A DNA stretch of 64,000 nucleotides from Dietzia natronolimnaea (GCF_039525805.1 NZ_BAAAHZ010000003.1), one strand, 5' to 3'. Positions 26,679-35,247 are shown, counted from the stretch's first letter. Notes: a model not told the origin generated them from the sequence alone. Translations and numbers: made by a program.

Positions 26679-27713
26679 TCAGTCCATCAACCGGCTCAGA
26701 GACTCGATCTCCTCCACCGAGCGGGCCGTCACCACGAGCATGGTCACACCCGCGGCCTCCCACTCGGCGATCTGCGACCGCACCGAGTCCTCGTCGCCGA
26801 TGATCGCGGTGGCCTCGACCATCTCGTCCGGGACCGCCGCCGCGGCCTCCTCCTTGCGCCCGGAGCGGAACAGCTCGGTGATGCGGTCGACGTCGTCGGC
26901 GAAGCCCATCCGGCGGAACGCCTCGGCGTGGAAGTTCTTCTCCTCCGCCCCCATGCCGCCGGCGTAGAGCGCGGTGAACGGCTTGTACGCGTCGAGGACC
27001 GCGCGCCGATCCTGCGTTATGTGAAGCTGGCACAGGAACGCCACCTCGAAGTCCTCCCGGGTCCGCCGCGCGCCGGGTCGGGCGAAGCCCTCGTCGAGCC
27101 ACGCGTTGAACTCGTGCGCGGTCCGCGGCGAGGCCAGGAACCCCAGCCACCCGTCCGCGATCTCGGCGGCGAGTGCCACGTTCTTGGGCCCCTCGGCCCC
27201 CAGCCAGATGGGCACGTCCTCGCGCAGCGGGTGGAGGATCGACTTCAGCGGTTTGCCCAGTCCGGAGGCGCCCGGCCCCTGGTACGGCAGGGCGTACGCG
27301 GGCCCGTCGGAGGTCACGGGGGCCTCGCGGCGGAGCACCGCGCGGATGATGTCGATGTACTCCCGCGTCCGGGCCAACGGCCTGGTGAACGGCTGGCCGT
27401 ACCAGCCCTCCACCACCTGCGGACCGGAGACGCCCAGGCCCAGGCAGAACCGGCCACCGGAGAGGTGGTCCAGGGTCATGGTGCTCATCGCGGTGGCCGT
27501 GGGCGTCCGGGCGGACAGCTGCACCACCGCCGTGGACAAGCGGATGCGTTCGGTGAGCGAGCCGTACCAGGCGAGCGGGGTGAACGCGTCCGAACCCCAG
27601 GCCTCGGCGGTGAAGACGGTGTCGAACCCCGCCCTGTCCGCGGCCACCACGAGGTCGGCGTGGTTGGTGGGCGGCTGGGCGCCCCAGTATCCGAGCTGCA
27701 AGGCGAATTTCAT
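26679..27713 (-). CDS. Luciferase-like F420/FMN-dependent oxidoreductase (Rv3520c-like)
   Basis: A 344-residue TIM-barrel protein of the luciferase-like monooxygenase superfamily, LLM class. The N-terminus MKFALQLGYWGAQPP, the GRFCLGLGVSGPQVVEGWYG segment near 90-108 and PIWLGAEGPKNVALAAEIAD near 170 are typical of F420-dependent members. The M. tuberculosis counterpart lies at the same position next to the DUF35-ltp4-ltp3 operon. The reaction is unknown; an oxidation or reduction of a steroid side-chain intermediate is inferred. It diverges from the DUF35 gene across a perfect KstR-type site. Confidence 0.85.
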   Translation of the reverse strand: MKFALQLGYWGAQPPTNHADLVVAADRAGFDTVFTAEAWGSDAFTPLAWYGSLTERIRLSTAVVQLSARTPTATAMSTMTLDHLSGGRFCLGLGVSGPQVVEGWYGQPFTRPLARTREYIDIIRAVLRREAPVTSDGPAYALPYQGPGASGLGKPLKSILHPLREDVPIWLGAEGPKNVALAAEIADGWLGFLASPRTAHEFNAWLDEGFARPGARRTREDFEVAFLCQLHITQDRRAVLDAYKPFTALYAGGMGAEEKNFHAEAFRRMGFADDVDRITELFRSGRKEEAAAAVPDEMVEATAIIGDEDSVRSQIAEWEAAGVTMLVVTARSVEEIESLSRLMD

Positions 27714-27780
27714 GGGGACCAGTGTGACCCAGACCGCCCCGCGACGGTGTCCGGCTCACGAAAAGTCACACACGGCGCAG

Positions 27781-27794
27781 TGGAACGTGTTCTA
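27781..27794. promoter_or_regulatory. KstR-type operator of the DUF35-ltp4-ltp3 operon
   Basis: TGGAACGTGTTCTA is a full match to TnnAACnnGTTnnA. Only 8 bases separate it from the GTG of the plus-strand operon, and it is 67 bases from the divergent LLM oxidoreductase. Confidence 0.9.
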
Positions 27795-27802
27795 CTTGTG
27801 GC

Positions 27803-28843
27803 GTGACATCCAGAGAGATCGTTGTCGACATCACCCCGCCCGACGAGGCCGTGCTCGAGGCCCCGCTCGCCCCGTCCTTCGACTACACGCGGTCGACCGG
27901 ACCGGTCCTGGGCGCGTTCTTCACCGGCCTGCGCGACCGCCGACTCGTGGGGGTCCGCGACTCCCGCGGCGCCGTGCACCTGCCGCCGGTGGAGTTCGAC
28001 CCCCACACGCACGAGGCCCTGACGGACTTCGTCGAGGTGGGCTCCGGGACCGGGATCGACGGCGTCGTCGTCGTCTGGACCTGGGTTCCCGAACCCACCG
28101 GCGTCAACCCGCTCGACTCGCCGTTCGCCTGGGCCCTGGTCCGGTTCGACGGCGCCGACACCGCCATCCTGCTGCCCCTCGCCGCCGACGGCCCCGAGGA
28201 CGTGAGCTCGGGGATGCGCGTGCGGCTACGGTGGTCCGCCGAGCGGACCGGGACCATCCACGACATCGCGTGCGTGGTCCCCGTGGACGTGGCGGGTGGG
28301 GACGACCCGGGCGGCACCGATCAGGGCGACGACGACGAGGTCCCGCAGCCCTCCGGGGACGAGCCCGTCACCATGGTCGTCACCCCGATCGGGCTCTCGG
28401 TGACCCACACCGCGGGTCCCGCCGAGAGCGAGTTCCTCCGGGCCATCGTGCAGGGCCGTGTACTAGGGCGGCGCCGCTCCAACGGACCCGAGGTCTACGT
28501 CCCGCCGCGCGACTACTGCCCCTCCGACGGGGTGGCCATGGGCGAGTACGTGGAGGTCTCCGGCGTCGGCACGGTCACCACGTTCGGCATCGTCAACGTG
28601 CCGTTCGCCGGTCAGGAGATCACGCCCCCGTACGTCACCGCGTACATCCTCCTGGACGGGTCCGACGTCCCCATCCAGCACCTGGTTCTCGGCTGCGAGG
28701 CCTCCGAGGTGCGCATGGGTATGCGGGTGCGCGCGGTCTGGACACCCGAGGCCGACCGCCCGGCATCGATGAAGGCCATCACGCACTTCGAGCCGACCGG
28801 CGATCCCGACGCCGACCCCGACACCTACGCCGATCACCTGTAG
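27803..28843 (+). CDS. Tandem DUF35 (OB-fold) acyl-CoA-associated protein, Rv3521-like
   Basis: A 346-residue protein with two DUF35-like OB-fold halves (about 20-155 and 195-335); the similar lines VEVGSGTGIDGVVVVWTW and VEVSGVGTVTTFGIVNVP occur in each. I see no complete zinc-binding Cys cluster. DUF35 proteins partner thiolase-like Ltp proteins; ChsH2 and Ltp2 form a steroid retro-aldolase. This gene directly precedes ltp4 and ltp3, so a complex with one of them is a reasonable inference. The GTG start is 8 bases past the operator, hence almost leaderless. Confidence 0.82.
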   Translation: MTSREIVVDITPPDEAVLEAPLAPSFDYTRSTGPVLGAFFTGLRDRRLVGVRDSRGAVHLPPVEFDPHTHEALTDFVEVGSGTGIDGVVVVWTWVPEPTGVNPLDSPFAWALVRFDGADTAILLPLAADGPEDVSSGMRVRLRWSAERTGTIHDIACVVPVDVAGGDDPGGTDQGDDDEVPQPSGDEPVTMVVTPIGLSVTHTAGPAESEFLRAIVQGRVLGRRRSNGPEVYVPPRDYCPSDGVAMGEYVEVSGVGTVTTFGIVNVPFAGQEITPPYVTAYILLDGSDVPIQHLVLGCEASEVRMGMRVRAVWTPEADRPASMKAITHFEPTGDPDADPDTYADHL

Positions 28844-28852
28844 AGGACACCC

Positions 28853-29914
28853 GTGACCCCCACCGCACCCCGGGACGTGGCCGTCGTCGGTTTCGCCCAC
28901 GCCCGACACACAGAGTCCACCTTCGGCACCACCAACGGTGTCGAGATGCTCGCGCCCGTCTTCGCCGAGTGTTACCGGCAGACCGGGCTGGACCGCACCG
29001 ACATCGAGTTCTGGTGCTCCGGTTCCTCCGACTACCTCGCCGGCCGGGCCTTCTCCTTCATCTCCGCCGTCGACACCATCGGCGCGTTCCCTCCCATCTG
29101 CGAGTCGCACGTGGAGATGGACGCCGCCTGGGCGTTCTTCGAGGCCTACCTCAAGATCGCCACCGGCCAGGCCGACACCGCGTTGGTCTACGGGTTCGGC
29201 AAGGCCTCGGCGAGCACCGACCTCGACTCGGCGCTGGCGCTGCAGCTCGACCCGTACACCGTGGCCCCGCTGTGGCCCGGCCGCCACCACATGGCCGCGT
29301 TGCAGGCCCGCGCGGGGATCGACGCCGGCAGGTGGTCCGAGGGCGAGATGGCCTCGGTGGCCGCCCGGGCCACCGGCCGGGACGAGCGGGAGCTGCTCGC
29401 CGAGCCGTATGTGGCCGACCCGCTGCGCCGGCACGACTGCCCGCCGGTCACCGACGGCGCCGGTGCCATCATCCTCGCCTCCGGCGACCGGGCCCGGGAC
29501 CTGGTCGACACCCCGGCCTACGTCACCGGGATCGAGCACATCGCCGACTCCGCCGAGTTCGGCGCCCGCGACCTCACCGACTCCCCCTCGGCCCGCGCCG
29601 CCGCCGTGCGCGCCACCCGGTCCTCGGGCGAGCGCCCCGATCTCGGTGGCGTGACCGTCGCGGAGCTGCACACCCAGTACACGCACCAGGAACTGCTCCT
29701 GCGTGCCGCGCTGGGCATCGGCGATCACGTGGCCGTGACCCCGTCCGGCGGATCGTTGCTCGCGGACCCGCTGTTCTCCGCCGGGCTCGAGCGCATCGGC
29801 TACGCCGCCAACGACGTCATGGAGGGCCGCACCGAACGCGCCCTCGCCCACGCCACCAGCGGACATCTGCTCCAGCAGAACCTCATCTGCCTCCTGGAAG
29901 GACGCCCCGCATGA
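28853..29914 (+). CDS. ltp4: Lipid-transfer protein / thiolase-like Ltp4
   Basis: A 353-residue thiolase-fold (SCP-x-like) protein with VAVVGFAHARHTEST at the N-terminus, CESHVEMDAAWAFFEAYLKI near 83 and DCPPVTDGAGAIILASGDRA near 200. Members lacking the classic thiolase Cys pair act as retro-aldolases on steroid-CoA side chains, and Ltp3/Ltp4 are linked to C24-branched sterol degradation. It follows the DUF35 gene by 9 bases and overlaps ltp3 by 4. Assignment by synteny and motifs; the exact substrate is inferred. Confidence 0.87.
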   Translation: MTPTAPRDVAVVGFAHARHTESTFGTTNGVEMLAPVFAECYRQTGLDRTDIEFWCSGSSDYLAGRAFSFISAVDTIGAFPPICESHVEMDAAWAFFEAYLKIATGQADTALVYGFGKASASTDLDSALALQLDPYTVAPLWPGRHHMAALQARAGIDAGRWSEGEMASVAARATGRDERELLAEPYVADPLRRHDCPPVTDGAGAIILASGDRARDLVDTPAYVTGIEHIADSAEFGARDLTDSPSARAAAVRATRSSGERPDLGGVTVAELHTQYTHQELLLRAALGIGDHVAVTPSGGSLLADPLFSAGLERIGYAANDVMEGRTERALAHATSGHLLQQNLICLLEGRPA

Positions 29915-31104
29915 GCGCCCACAGCACCGGTCTCCCCGCGGCCGTTCTCGGCACCGGCCAGACCCACCACGTCGCCCGGCGCACCGACGTCTCCATGGCC
30001 GGCCTCTGCCGCGAGGCGATCGACGCCGCCATGGCCGACGCCGGCGTGGGATGGGACGACATCGACGCGGTGATCGTGGGCAAGGCCCCCGACCTGTTCG
30101 AGGGCGTGATGATGCCCGAGCTCATGATGGCCGATGCGCTCGGCGCGGTCGGCAAGCCGCTCCTGCGCGTCCACACCGCCGGCTCGGTCGGCGGCTCCAC
30201 CGCCGTGGTGGCCGCCTCGCACATCCAGTCCGGCCGCTACCGTCGCGTGCTGGCCGTGGCGTGGGAGAAGCAGTCCGAGTCCAACGCCATGTGGGCGCTC
30301 AGCCTGCCCGTGCCGTTCACGGCCCCCGTCGGGGCCGGTGCCGGCGGGTACTTCGCCCCGCACGTGCGCTCCTACATCCGCACCACCGGCGCCCCTGAGC
30401 ACGTCGGCGCGATGGTGGCGGTCAAGGACCGGCTCAACGGGTCCATCAACCCCCACGCCCACCTCAAGCAGCCCGACCTCACCGTGGACAAGGTGCTGCA
30501 GGGGCAGATGCTGTGGGACCCCATCCGGTTCGACGAGACCTGCCCGTCCTCCGACGGCGCCTGCGCGATCGTCCTCGGCGACGCCGAGGCGGCCGAGGCG
30601 GCCGAGTCCACCGGCCGGAACGTCGCCTGGGTGCACGCCACCGCGCTTCGCACCGAGCCCGGCACCTACGCGTTCCGCAACTACCGCAACCCGCAGGCCG
30701 GCCGCGACGCCGCCGCCGCGCTGTGGGCCGAGGCCGGGATCACCAACCCGGCCGAGGAGATCGACGCGGCCGAGATCTACGTCCCCTTCTCCTGGTTCGA
30801 GCCCATGTGGCTGGAGAACCTCGGGTTCTGCGAGGAGGGCGAGGGCTGGCGCATGACCGAGTCCGGTGCCACCGCGCGCGACGGGTCCCTGCCCGTCAAC
30901 CCGTCCGGCGGCGTGCTGTGCTCCAACCCGATCGGCGCGTCCGGCATGCTTCGCTTCGCCGAGGCCGCCCGGCAGGTCATGGGCCGCGCCGACGAGCACC
31001 AGGTCCCGGGGGCACGCAAGGCCCTCGGTCACGCCTACGGCGGCGGGTCCCAGTACTTCTCCATGTGGGTCGTGGGGACCGACCGTCCGGAGCGTCACTC
31101 ATGA
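29911..31104 (+). CDS. ltp3: Lipid-transfer protein / thiolase-like Ltp3
   Basis: A 397-residue SCP-x thiolase-fold protein with AAVLGTGQTHHVARRTDVSM at the N-terminus, HTAGSVGGSTAVVAASHIQS near 87 and a C-terminal GGVLCSNPIGASGMLRFAEA near 330. It probably works as a pair with Ltp4 and the DUF35 protein on side-chain cleavage. The frame is open from 27106 in this reading phase, but those codons belong to other genes. The ATG at 29911 overlaps the ltp4 stop, and its own stop overlaps the next ATG (ATGA). Confidence 0.87.
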   Translation: MSAHSTGLPAAVLGTGQTHHVARRTDVSMAGLCREAIDAAMADAGVGWDDIDAVIVGKAPDLFEGVMMPELMMADALGAVGKPLLRVHTAGSVGGSTAVVAASHIQSGRYRRVLAVAWEKQSESNAMWALSLPVPFTAPVGAGAGGYFAPHVRSYIRTTGAPEHVGAMVAVKDRLNGSINPHAHLKQPDLTVDKVLQGQMLWDPIRFDETCPSSDGACAIVLGDAEAAEAAESTGRNVAWVHATALRTEPGTYAFRNYRNPQAGRDAAAALWAEAGITNPAEEIDAAEIYVPFSWFEPMWLENLGFCEEGEGWRMTESGATARDGSLPVNPSGGVLCSNPIGASGMLRFAEAARQVMGRADEHQVPGARKALGHAYGGGSQYFSMWVVGTDRPERHS

Positions 31105-31619
31105 GCAATCCCTACCTGGATGAGACCGGCCAGTATAGGCCTCTGGAGATGAGCGACGCCGCCCTGGCCAGTCCCGCCTTCGCCGCCGCGCGCCGCTCGT
31201 GGGCGGCGACCAACGCCGGCGACCGCGACGCCTGGATCGCCGGATGGTCCCCCGAGGGCACTATCGAGGATCCCGTGGGTCCGTCGATGTTCGACGCCGA
31301 GGGAATCGGCCACACCGGCACGACGCGACTCCTGGAGTTCTGGGAGAAAGCCGTCGCCACCCCGGACCACATCGAGTTCCGCTTCGATCGGGGGATCGCC
31401 GCGGGCGACGAACTTCTCTGCGTCGGCACCATGCGCACCCACATGGGCTCCAGCATCATGGAGATCGACATCGCCGTGGACTACCGCGTCGACTCCGACG
31501 GTCGTCTGGTCTCCCTTCGCGCCTTCTGGGAGCAGGACGTGGCCATGGCCTCGGGACTGCGGCCGCTCACCGACGACGACAGGGCCGCCATCGCCGGCGC
31601 CGCCGGAAAGGGCCAGTGA
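31101..31619 (+). CDS. NTF2/SnoaL-like (ketosteroid-isomerase-fold) protein
   Basis: A 172-residue protein whose centre (about residues 25-150) follows the NTF2/SnoaL pattern: RRSWAATNAGDRDAWIAGWS, then EDPVGPSMFDAEGIGHTG, then MEIDIAVDYRVDSDGRLVSL. This fold includes delta5-3-ketosteroid isomerases and small hydrolases. Its place in the ltp operon makes a role on a steroid intermediate plausible, but I do not see enough to name a catalytic Asp/Tyr set. It is translationally coupled to ltp3. Confidence 0.8.
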   Translation: MSNPYLDETGQYRPLEMSDAALASPAFAAARRSWAATNAGDRDAWIAGWSPEGTIEDPVGPSMFDAEGIGHTGTTRLLEFWEKAVATPDHIEFRFDRGIAAGDELLCVGTMRTHMGSSIMEIDIAVDYRVDSDGRLVSLRAFWEQDVAMASGLRPLTDDDRAAIAGAAGKGQ

Positions 31620-31621
31620 CC

Positions 31622-32527
31622 ATGGGCCGCGTAGTGGACGCCGAGTTCTCCGTCCCCATCTCCTTCTCCCCCGTCGATCAGATCATCGACATCGCCCGCG
31701 GTGCCGAGGCCGCCGGCTTCGACCGGATCGTCCTGCCCGACTCGCTGTTCCACCCGCGACGCCAGGACGAGGACTACCCGTACACCCCCGACGGCTCGCG
31801 CATGTGGAACGAGGACACGCAGTGGGTAGAGCCGCTCATCGCCTCCGCGGCCATGGGCGGGGCCACCTCGACCATCCGCTTCTGCCCGCAGGTGCTCAAG
31901 GTCGGCCCGCGCAATCCGCTGTTGCTCACCAGGCAGGTGGCCTCGGTGGCGTTGCTCACCGGGAACCGCTTGGACCTGGGCGTGGGCATCGGCTGGGACC
32001 CCAACGAGTTCGAGTGGTGCGGCGCGCCGTTCAAGGGCCGCGGCAAGCGCACGGACGAGTCGCTGGCGATCATGCGCCAGGCCCTGCGGGGTGAGTGGAT
32101 GGAGTTCCACGGCCAGCACTTCGACTTCGACGAGCTGATCTTCACCCCCGCGCCCAGCGAGCAGGTGCCGTTCTACGTGGGCGGCCACACCGAGATCGCG
32201 CTCAAGCGGGCCGCGCGCGTGGGCCAGGGGTGGACCAGCGCCATGATGGGCTACGACGAGATCGTCGCCACCGTCCGGCGGCTGGGCGAACTCCTCGAGG
32301 CCGACGGTCGCTCGCTGGCCGACCGCGGCGACGGCACGCCCTTCGCCATCCAGGTGGTCTGCCTCGACCGCTTCGGCACCCGGGGCTTCACGGAGCTGGC
32401 CGAGGCCGGGGTCACCGACATCATCGTGATGCCCTGGATGGTCGACGGCCACGGGTTCGACTGCTCCACCGAACAGAAGCTCGAGTCCATCGCCGCCTTC
32501 GGCGAGAAGTACGGTCTCGGTTCCTAG
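31622..32527 (+). CDS. Second luciferase-like (LLM class) oxidoreductase of the locus
   Basis: A 301-residue TIM-barrel LLM protein. GAEAAGFDRIVLPDSLFH near residue 22, GNRLDLGVGIGWDPNEFEW near 113 and PFYVGGHTEIALKRAARVGQ near 180 are characteristic. It is the last gene of the DUF35-ltp4-ltp3-NTF2 operon, 2 bases after the previous stop, with ATG at 31622. It differs in length and sequence from the one at 26679-27713. Cofactor (F420 or FMN) and substrate cannot be read from the sequence. Confidence 0.84.
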   Translation: MGRVVDAEFSVPISFSPVDQIIDIARGAEAAGFDRIVLPDSLFHPRRQDEDYPYTPDGSRMWNEDTQWVEPLIASAAMGGATSTIRFCPQVLKVGPRNPLLLTRQVASVALLTGNRLDLGVGIGWDPNEFEWCGAPFKGRGKRTDESLAIMRQALRGEWMEFHGQHFDFDELIFTPAPSEQVPFYVGGHTEIALKRAARVGQGWTSAMMGYDEIVATVRRLGELLEADGRSLADRGDGTPFAIQVVCLDRFGTRGFTELAEAGVTDIIVMPWMVDGHGFDCSTEQKLESIAAFGEKYGLGS

Positions 32528-32563
32528 CCCTGCCCAGGTCTCGTCAGCCCCCGGCCAGCCTGC

Positions 32564-32742
32564 CTGGCGGACATGCCCCCGCGGTTGGCGGACATGCCCC
32601 CGCGGTTGGCGGACATGCCCCCGCGGTTGGCGGACATGCCTCCGCGGTTGGCGGACTTCTCGTGCGATTCCGGGCCGATTTTGGCACCTCCTGCCCGCCA
32701 ACTGAGGAAGCATGTCCGCCAACTCGGGGAGCGGGTCCGCCC
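32564..32742. repeat. Left copy of a 21-bp-phased inverted repeat element
   Basis: Five forward units of the type TTGGCGGACATGCCCCCG start at 32564, 32585, 32606, 32627 and 32648. After a gap, three inverted units (G-T/C-CCGCCA) start at 32693, 32714 and 32735. All steps are 21 bases; the last forward and first inverted unit are 45 bases apart. The core contains TGCGATTCCGGGCC. The rest of the 345-base gap between genes holds nothing else I can identify. Confidence 0.92.
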
Positions 32743-32872
32743 GGTCTGCCGGACCGCCACGTGAGCCAGGCGGACTGAACTCGTCGTAGTTCCTGTGAAT
32801 CGTCGTCATCCCTGTCCACATGGACGTCGTCACCCGCCGGTCGACACGTGATGACCGGTCAGGATTGCCGTC

Positions 32873-33832
32873 ATGAGACGCGACCGGCGATTCCGAGACA
32901 CCCGGCCTCCCACCCCGCTCCCCGCCTCGTTGGCGGATGCGGTTGCAGGCGGGCAGCCATTCGCGGCGAGCCAGGCTCTCGAGACCGGACTGGTGACGAG
33001 ATACGCGCTCCGATCGGCGTTCAGAATGATCGTCCCCGGTGTGTACGCCGCGAAGGGGGCACGGCTGAGCAGGTGGGACTTCATTCGTGCGGTCGACATC
33101 TGGGCGCCTGCAGACGCGGTGATCGGAGGGTGGTCCGCCGCGTACCTCCATGGGGAACACTGGTACTCGACAGAGCGGGGCAACGGCGTCGTCGATGTCT
33201 TCACCTCAGCCGAGCCCCGCGTGCCGACCGGGGTTCGGGAGCGCCGGCTGCGGCAACCCATCCCGGCCGCGGACGCGTGCGAGATCGGCGGAGTACGAAT
33301 CACCGCACCAGCCCGAACCGCGGTCGACGTGGCAAGGTGGTCCACTGGCGCTGATCGGAGGATCTGCATCGTGGACTCCGTGTGCTTCGCCACCAACACC
33401 AGCGTTCGCGCGGTTGCCGACGCTGCAACGCGGATGCCCGGCCAACACGGGGTCTCGAGGGTGGTTCGACTGCTCGCCGCCTGCGACGCGGACGCGCACT
33501 CTCCGCAGGAGAGCCTCCTCCGGCTCAGAATCGAGCGCTCTTCACTGCCTCAGCCAGTCTCGCAGTTCGAGATATGCGAACCGTCGGGGCATCTCCTTAC
33601 AATTGCCGACCTCGCGTACGCCCGCGAGAAGGTCGCGATCTTCTACGATGGACGACATCACGGAGATCCGGAACAGTGGCGCCGGGACCTCCGGATCACC
33701 GCTCGGTTGGCGGACCTTGGCTGGCAGGTCGTCCGTGTGACAAAGGGAATGCGCCCGGAAGAGGTCATCGGCCATATCGCGAGTGCCCTGACCCGCGCCC
33801 GACGAGACCTCCAGCACCTGACTTCATCCTGA
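32873..33832 (+). CDS. DUF559/Vsr-like endonuclease-fold protein with AbiEi-like N-terminal region
   Basis: A 319-residue protein of a family common in actinobacteria. The N-terminal third (about 25-110, with RYALRSAFRMIVPGVYAAKG) resembles the winged-helix start of AbiEi-type antitoxins. The C-terminal part (about 215-310) follows the DUF559/Vsr pattern: IADLAYAREKVAIFYDGRHH then RRDLRITARLADLGWQVVRV. Where Vsr-like nucleases usually have an acidic residue before the DG, this one has FYDG, so nuclease activity is uncertain. It is not part of the steroid pathway; GC content is slightly lower than its neighbours and it sits between two repeat elements. Confidence 0.8.
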   Translation: MRRDRRFRDTRPPTPLPASLADAVAGGQPFAASQALETGLVTRYALRSAFRMIVPGVYAAKGARLSRWDFIRAVDIWAPADAVIGGWSAAYLHGEHWYSTERGNGVVDVFTSAEPRVPTGVRERRLRQPIPAADACEIGGVRITAPARTAVDVARWSTGADRRICIVDSVCFATNTSVRAVADAATRMPGQHGVSRVVRLLAACDADAHSPQESLLRLRIERSSLPQPVSQFEICEPSGHLLTIADLAYAREKVAIFYDGRHHGDPEQWRRDLRITARLADLGWQVVRVTKGMRPEEVIGHIASALTRARRDLQHLTSS

Positions 33833-33851
33833 ACGAGCCCTCGCGTGGCAG

Positions 33852-34015
33852 CTGGCGGGCACCCCACCCCGCTTGGCGGCCATGTCCTCGCCGTTGGCGG
33901 ACACCCCCTCGCAGCTGGCGGACCCGATATGCGAAATCCGGGCCTGAAACGCGAGAAATGTCCGCCAGCCCGAAGCGCCTGTCCGCCAACCGAAGGCTCT
34001 TCTCCGCCAACCGGG
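33852..34015. repeat. Right copy of the 21-bp-phased inverted repeat element
   Basis: Forward units (C/T-TGGCGG) start at 33852, 33873, 33894 and 33915; inverted units (G/C-TCCGCCA) start at 33960, 33981 and 34002. The step is 21 bases throughout and the gap between the two sets is again 45 bases. The core reads TGCGAAATCCGGGCC. Same orientation as the left copy. The gap 34016-34099 shows nothing more. Confidence 0.9.
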
Positions 34016-34099
34016 CTCGGAGCAGTCGAGGGGCGTGCTGGAGAGGTAGTCGGGTGCGAGCTCGGTCGGGGGCGGGGTGACATGCGCCTGCCGAGTGCC

Positions 34100-35155
34100 T
34101 CAGGCAGGAACGGCGGCCGCGATGTCCGCCAGGCAGGCGAGGATCTCCCGGTGGGTGTCCTCCGTGGCCTCCAGGTGCATGAGATGCCCCGCCGGTGAGG
34201 AGATCGCCCGGACCATCCGCACATCGTCGTGATGACGCCCCAGCTTGGAGAGCGGATCCCGGCCGTGGAAGCCCTCGAGGTCCGGGTCGTGCTCGGAGTA
34301 GAGGAAGTAGAACGGGACGGGGTTGGTCTGCCGCTCGAACTCCTTGCGCGCGAACCACGACACGTCCATCGCCCGGTACCACTGCAGCGGGCCGGCGAAC
34401 CCGGTCCGGGCGTACTCGGCCTCGTAGACGTCCATCTCCTCGATGGAGAACCACCGCCACGGCAGCGGCGGCGCCTCGGGTAGCGCCTCGAGATAGGTCG
34501 ACCCCGGGGGGTGCTGCCAGACGTCGAGGTAGTGGTACTCTGCGGACAGGGCGTAGAAGACCCGGGTGAGGAACTCGCGCTCGCGACCGGCGAGATCGGC
34601 CTCCGCCACTCCCGGCTGCGTGAAGTAGTTCAGGTGCAGGAAGTGCTTCTCGGCCATCATCGCCGAACCCTCCAGCGGCGGCACCGACCCGGCGGTACCC
34701 ATGAACGGGTTCTCCATCCCGATCACCGCGCGCACCCGGCCCGGTTCCAGATGGCAGGTGTCGTACGCGACGCCCGCGCCGAAATCGAAGCCCACCACCA
34801 CCACGCGCTCCTTGCCCTCGGCGTCGCACACCGCCAGGACGTCGTCGACCACCTCGCGCGGCGAGTAGGCCCGGACGTCGGCCGGCGCGTCCGAACGCCC
34901 CATGCCGCGCAGGTCGGGCGCGATGACCCGCCACCCGGCTGCGGCGAGGACGGGGAGCATGCGGTGCCAGGTGAACCAGAAGTGCGGGAAACCGTGGAGG
35001 AGGACCACGGTGCCCGGGGGGCCGTCCGCGGAACCAGGGTGGCCGTCCGCGGAACCAGGGGGGCCGTCCGCGGATGCCGTGTCCGGTTCGGCGACGACGT
35101 AGTGGAGACGGACGCCGTCGCGGTCGACGTAGCGGTGGTCGAGCATGTCTTTCAC
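34100..35155 (-). CDS. Alpha/beta hydrolase, epoxide-hydrolase-like
   Basis: A 351-residue alpha/beta hydrolase. The oxyanion motif HGFPHFW lies at 54-60, DLRGMGRSD at about 81-89 and the nucleophile elbow GFDFGAG places Asp124 as nucleophile, as in epoxide hydrolases and haloalkane dehalogenases. A His near GHLMHLEATEDTHREI closes the triad. Residues 28-48 are three copies of a SADG-P/H-PG heptad, absent from relatives I know. It lies downstream of cyp125 on the same strand but behind a hairpin, so cotranscription is doubtful. Substrate unknown. Confidence 0.82.
   Translation of the reverse strand: MKDMLDHRYVDRDGVRLHYVVAEPDTASADGPPGSADGHPGSADGPPGTVVLLHGFPHFWFTWHRMLPVLAAAGWRVIAPDLRGMGRSDAPADVRAYSPREVVDDVLAVCDAEGKERVVVVGFDFGAGVAYDTCHLEPGRVRAVIGMENPFMGTAGSVPPLEGSAMMAEKHFLHLNYFTQPGVAEADLAGREREFLTRVFYALSAEYHYLDVWQHPPGSTYLEALPEAPPLPWRWFSIEEMDVYEAEYARTGFAGPLQWYRAMDVSWFARKEFERQTNPVPFYFLYSEHDPDLEGFHGRDPLSKLGRHHDDVRMVRAISSPAGHLMHLEATEDTHREILACLADIAAAVPA
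35020..35080 (-). repeat. 21-bp in-frame tandem repeat inside the hydrolase gene
   Basis: GTCCGCGGAACCAGG recurs at 35024, 35045 and 35066 (last copy diverged), a 21-base step equal to seven codons, giving the SADGPPG heptads. It shares GTCCGC and the 21-base step with the elements at 32.6 and 33.9 kb, which may be coincidence. Confidence 0.88.
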
Positions 35156-35247
35156 ACTGCCTCCTCCGGCCTCCGCCCGACGGGGTTCGGCCTAATCGGT
35201 GGAGCCTCTCCGAGGGATGACGACGAGGCCCGCCCGGAGAGAACCGC

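Noticed and set aside
27106..31104. One 1332-residue plus-strand protein
   Set aside because: The frame is open because of high GC. The first 930 or so codons run antisense to the LLM gene and out of frame through the DUF35 gene and ltp4; only the ltp3 part (from 29911) is protein-like.
32573..32764. A small open frame with the repeated peptide MPPRLAD, and its antisense mate with MSANRGG
   Set aside because: The 21-base step keeps any frame open across the units. The element continues as inverted units around a core and has a second copy with different codons, so the signal is at DNA (or RNA) level.
32564..34015. CRISPR array
   Set aside because: Units are only about 9-18 conserved bases at a strict 21-base step with no variable spacers of 30 or more bases, and they change orientation in the middle; no cas gene is nearby.
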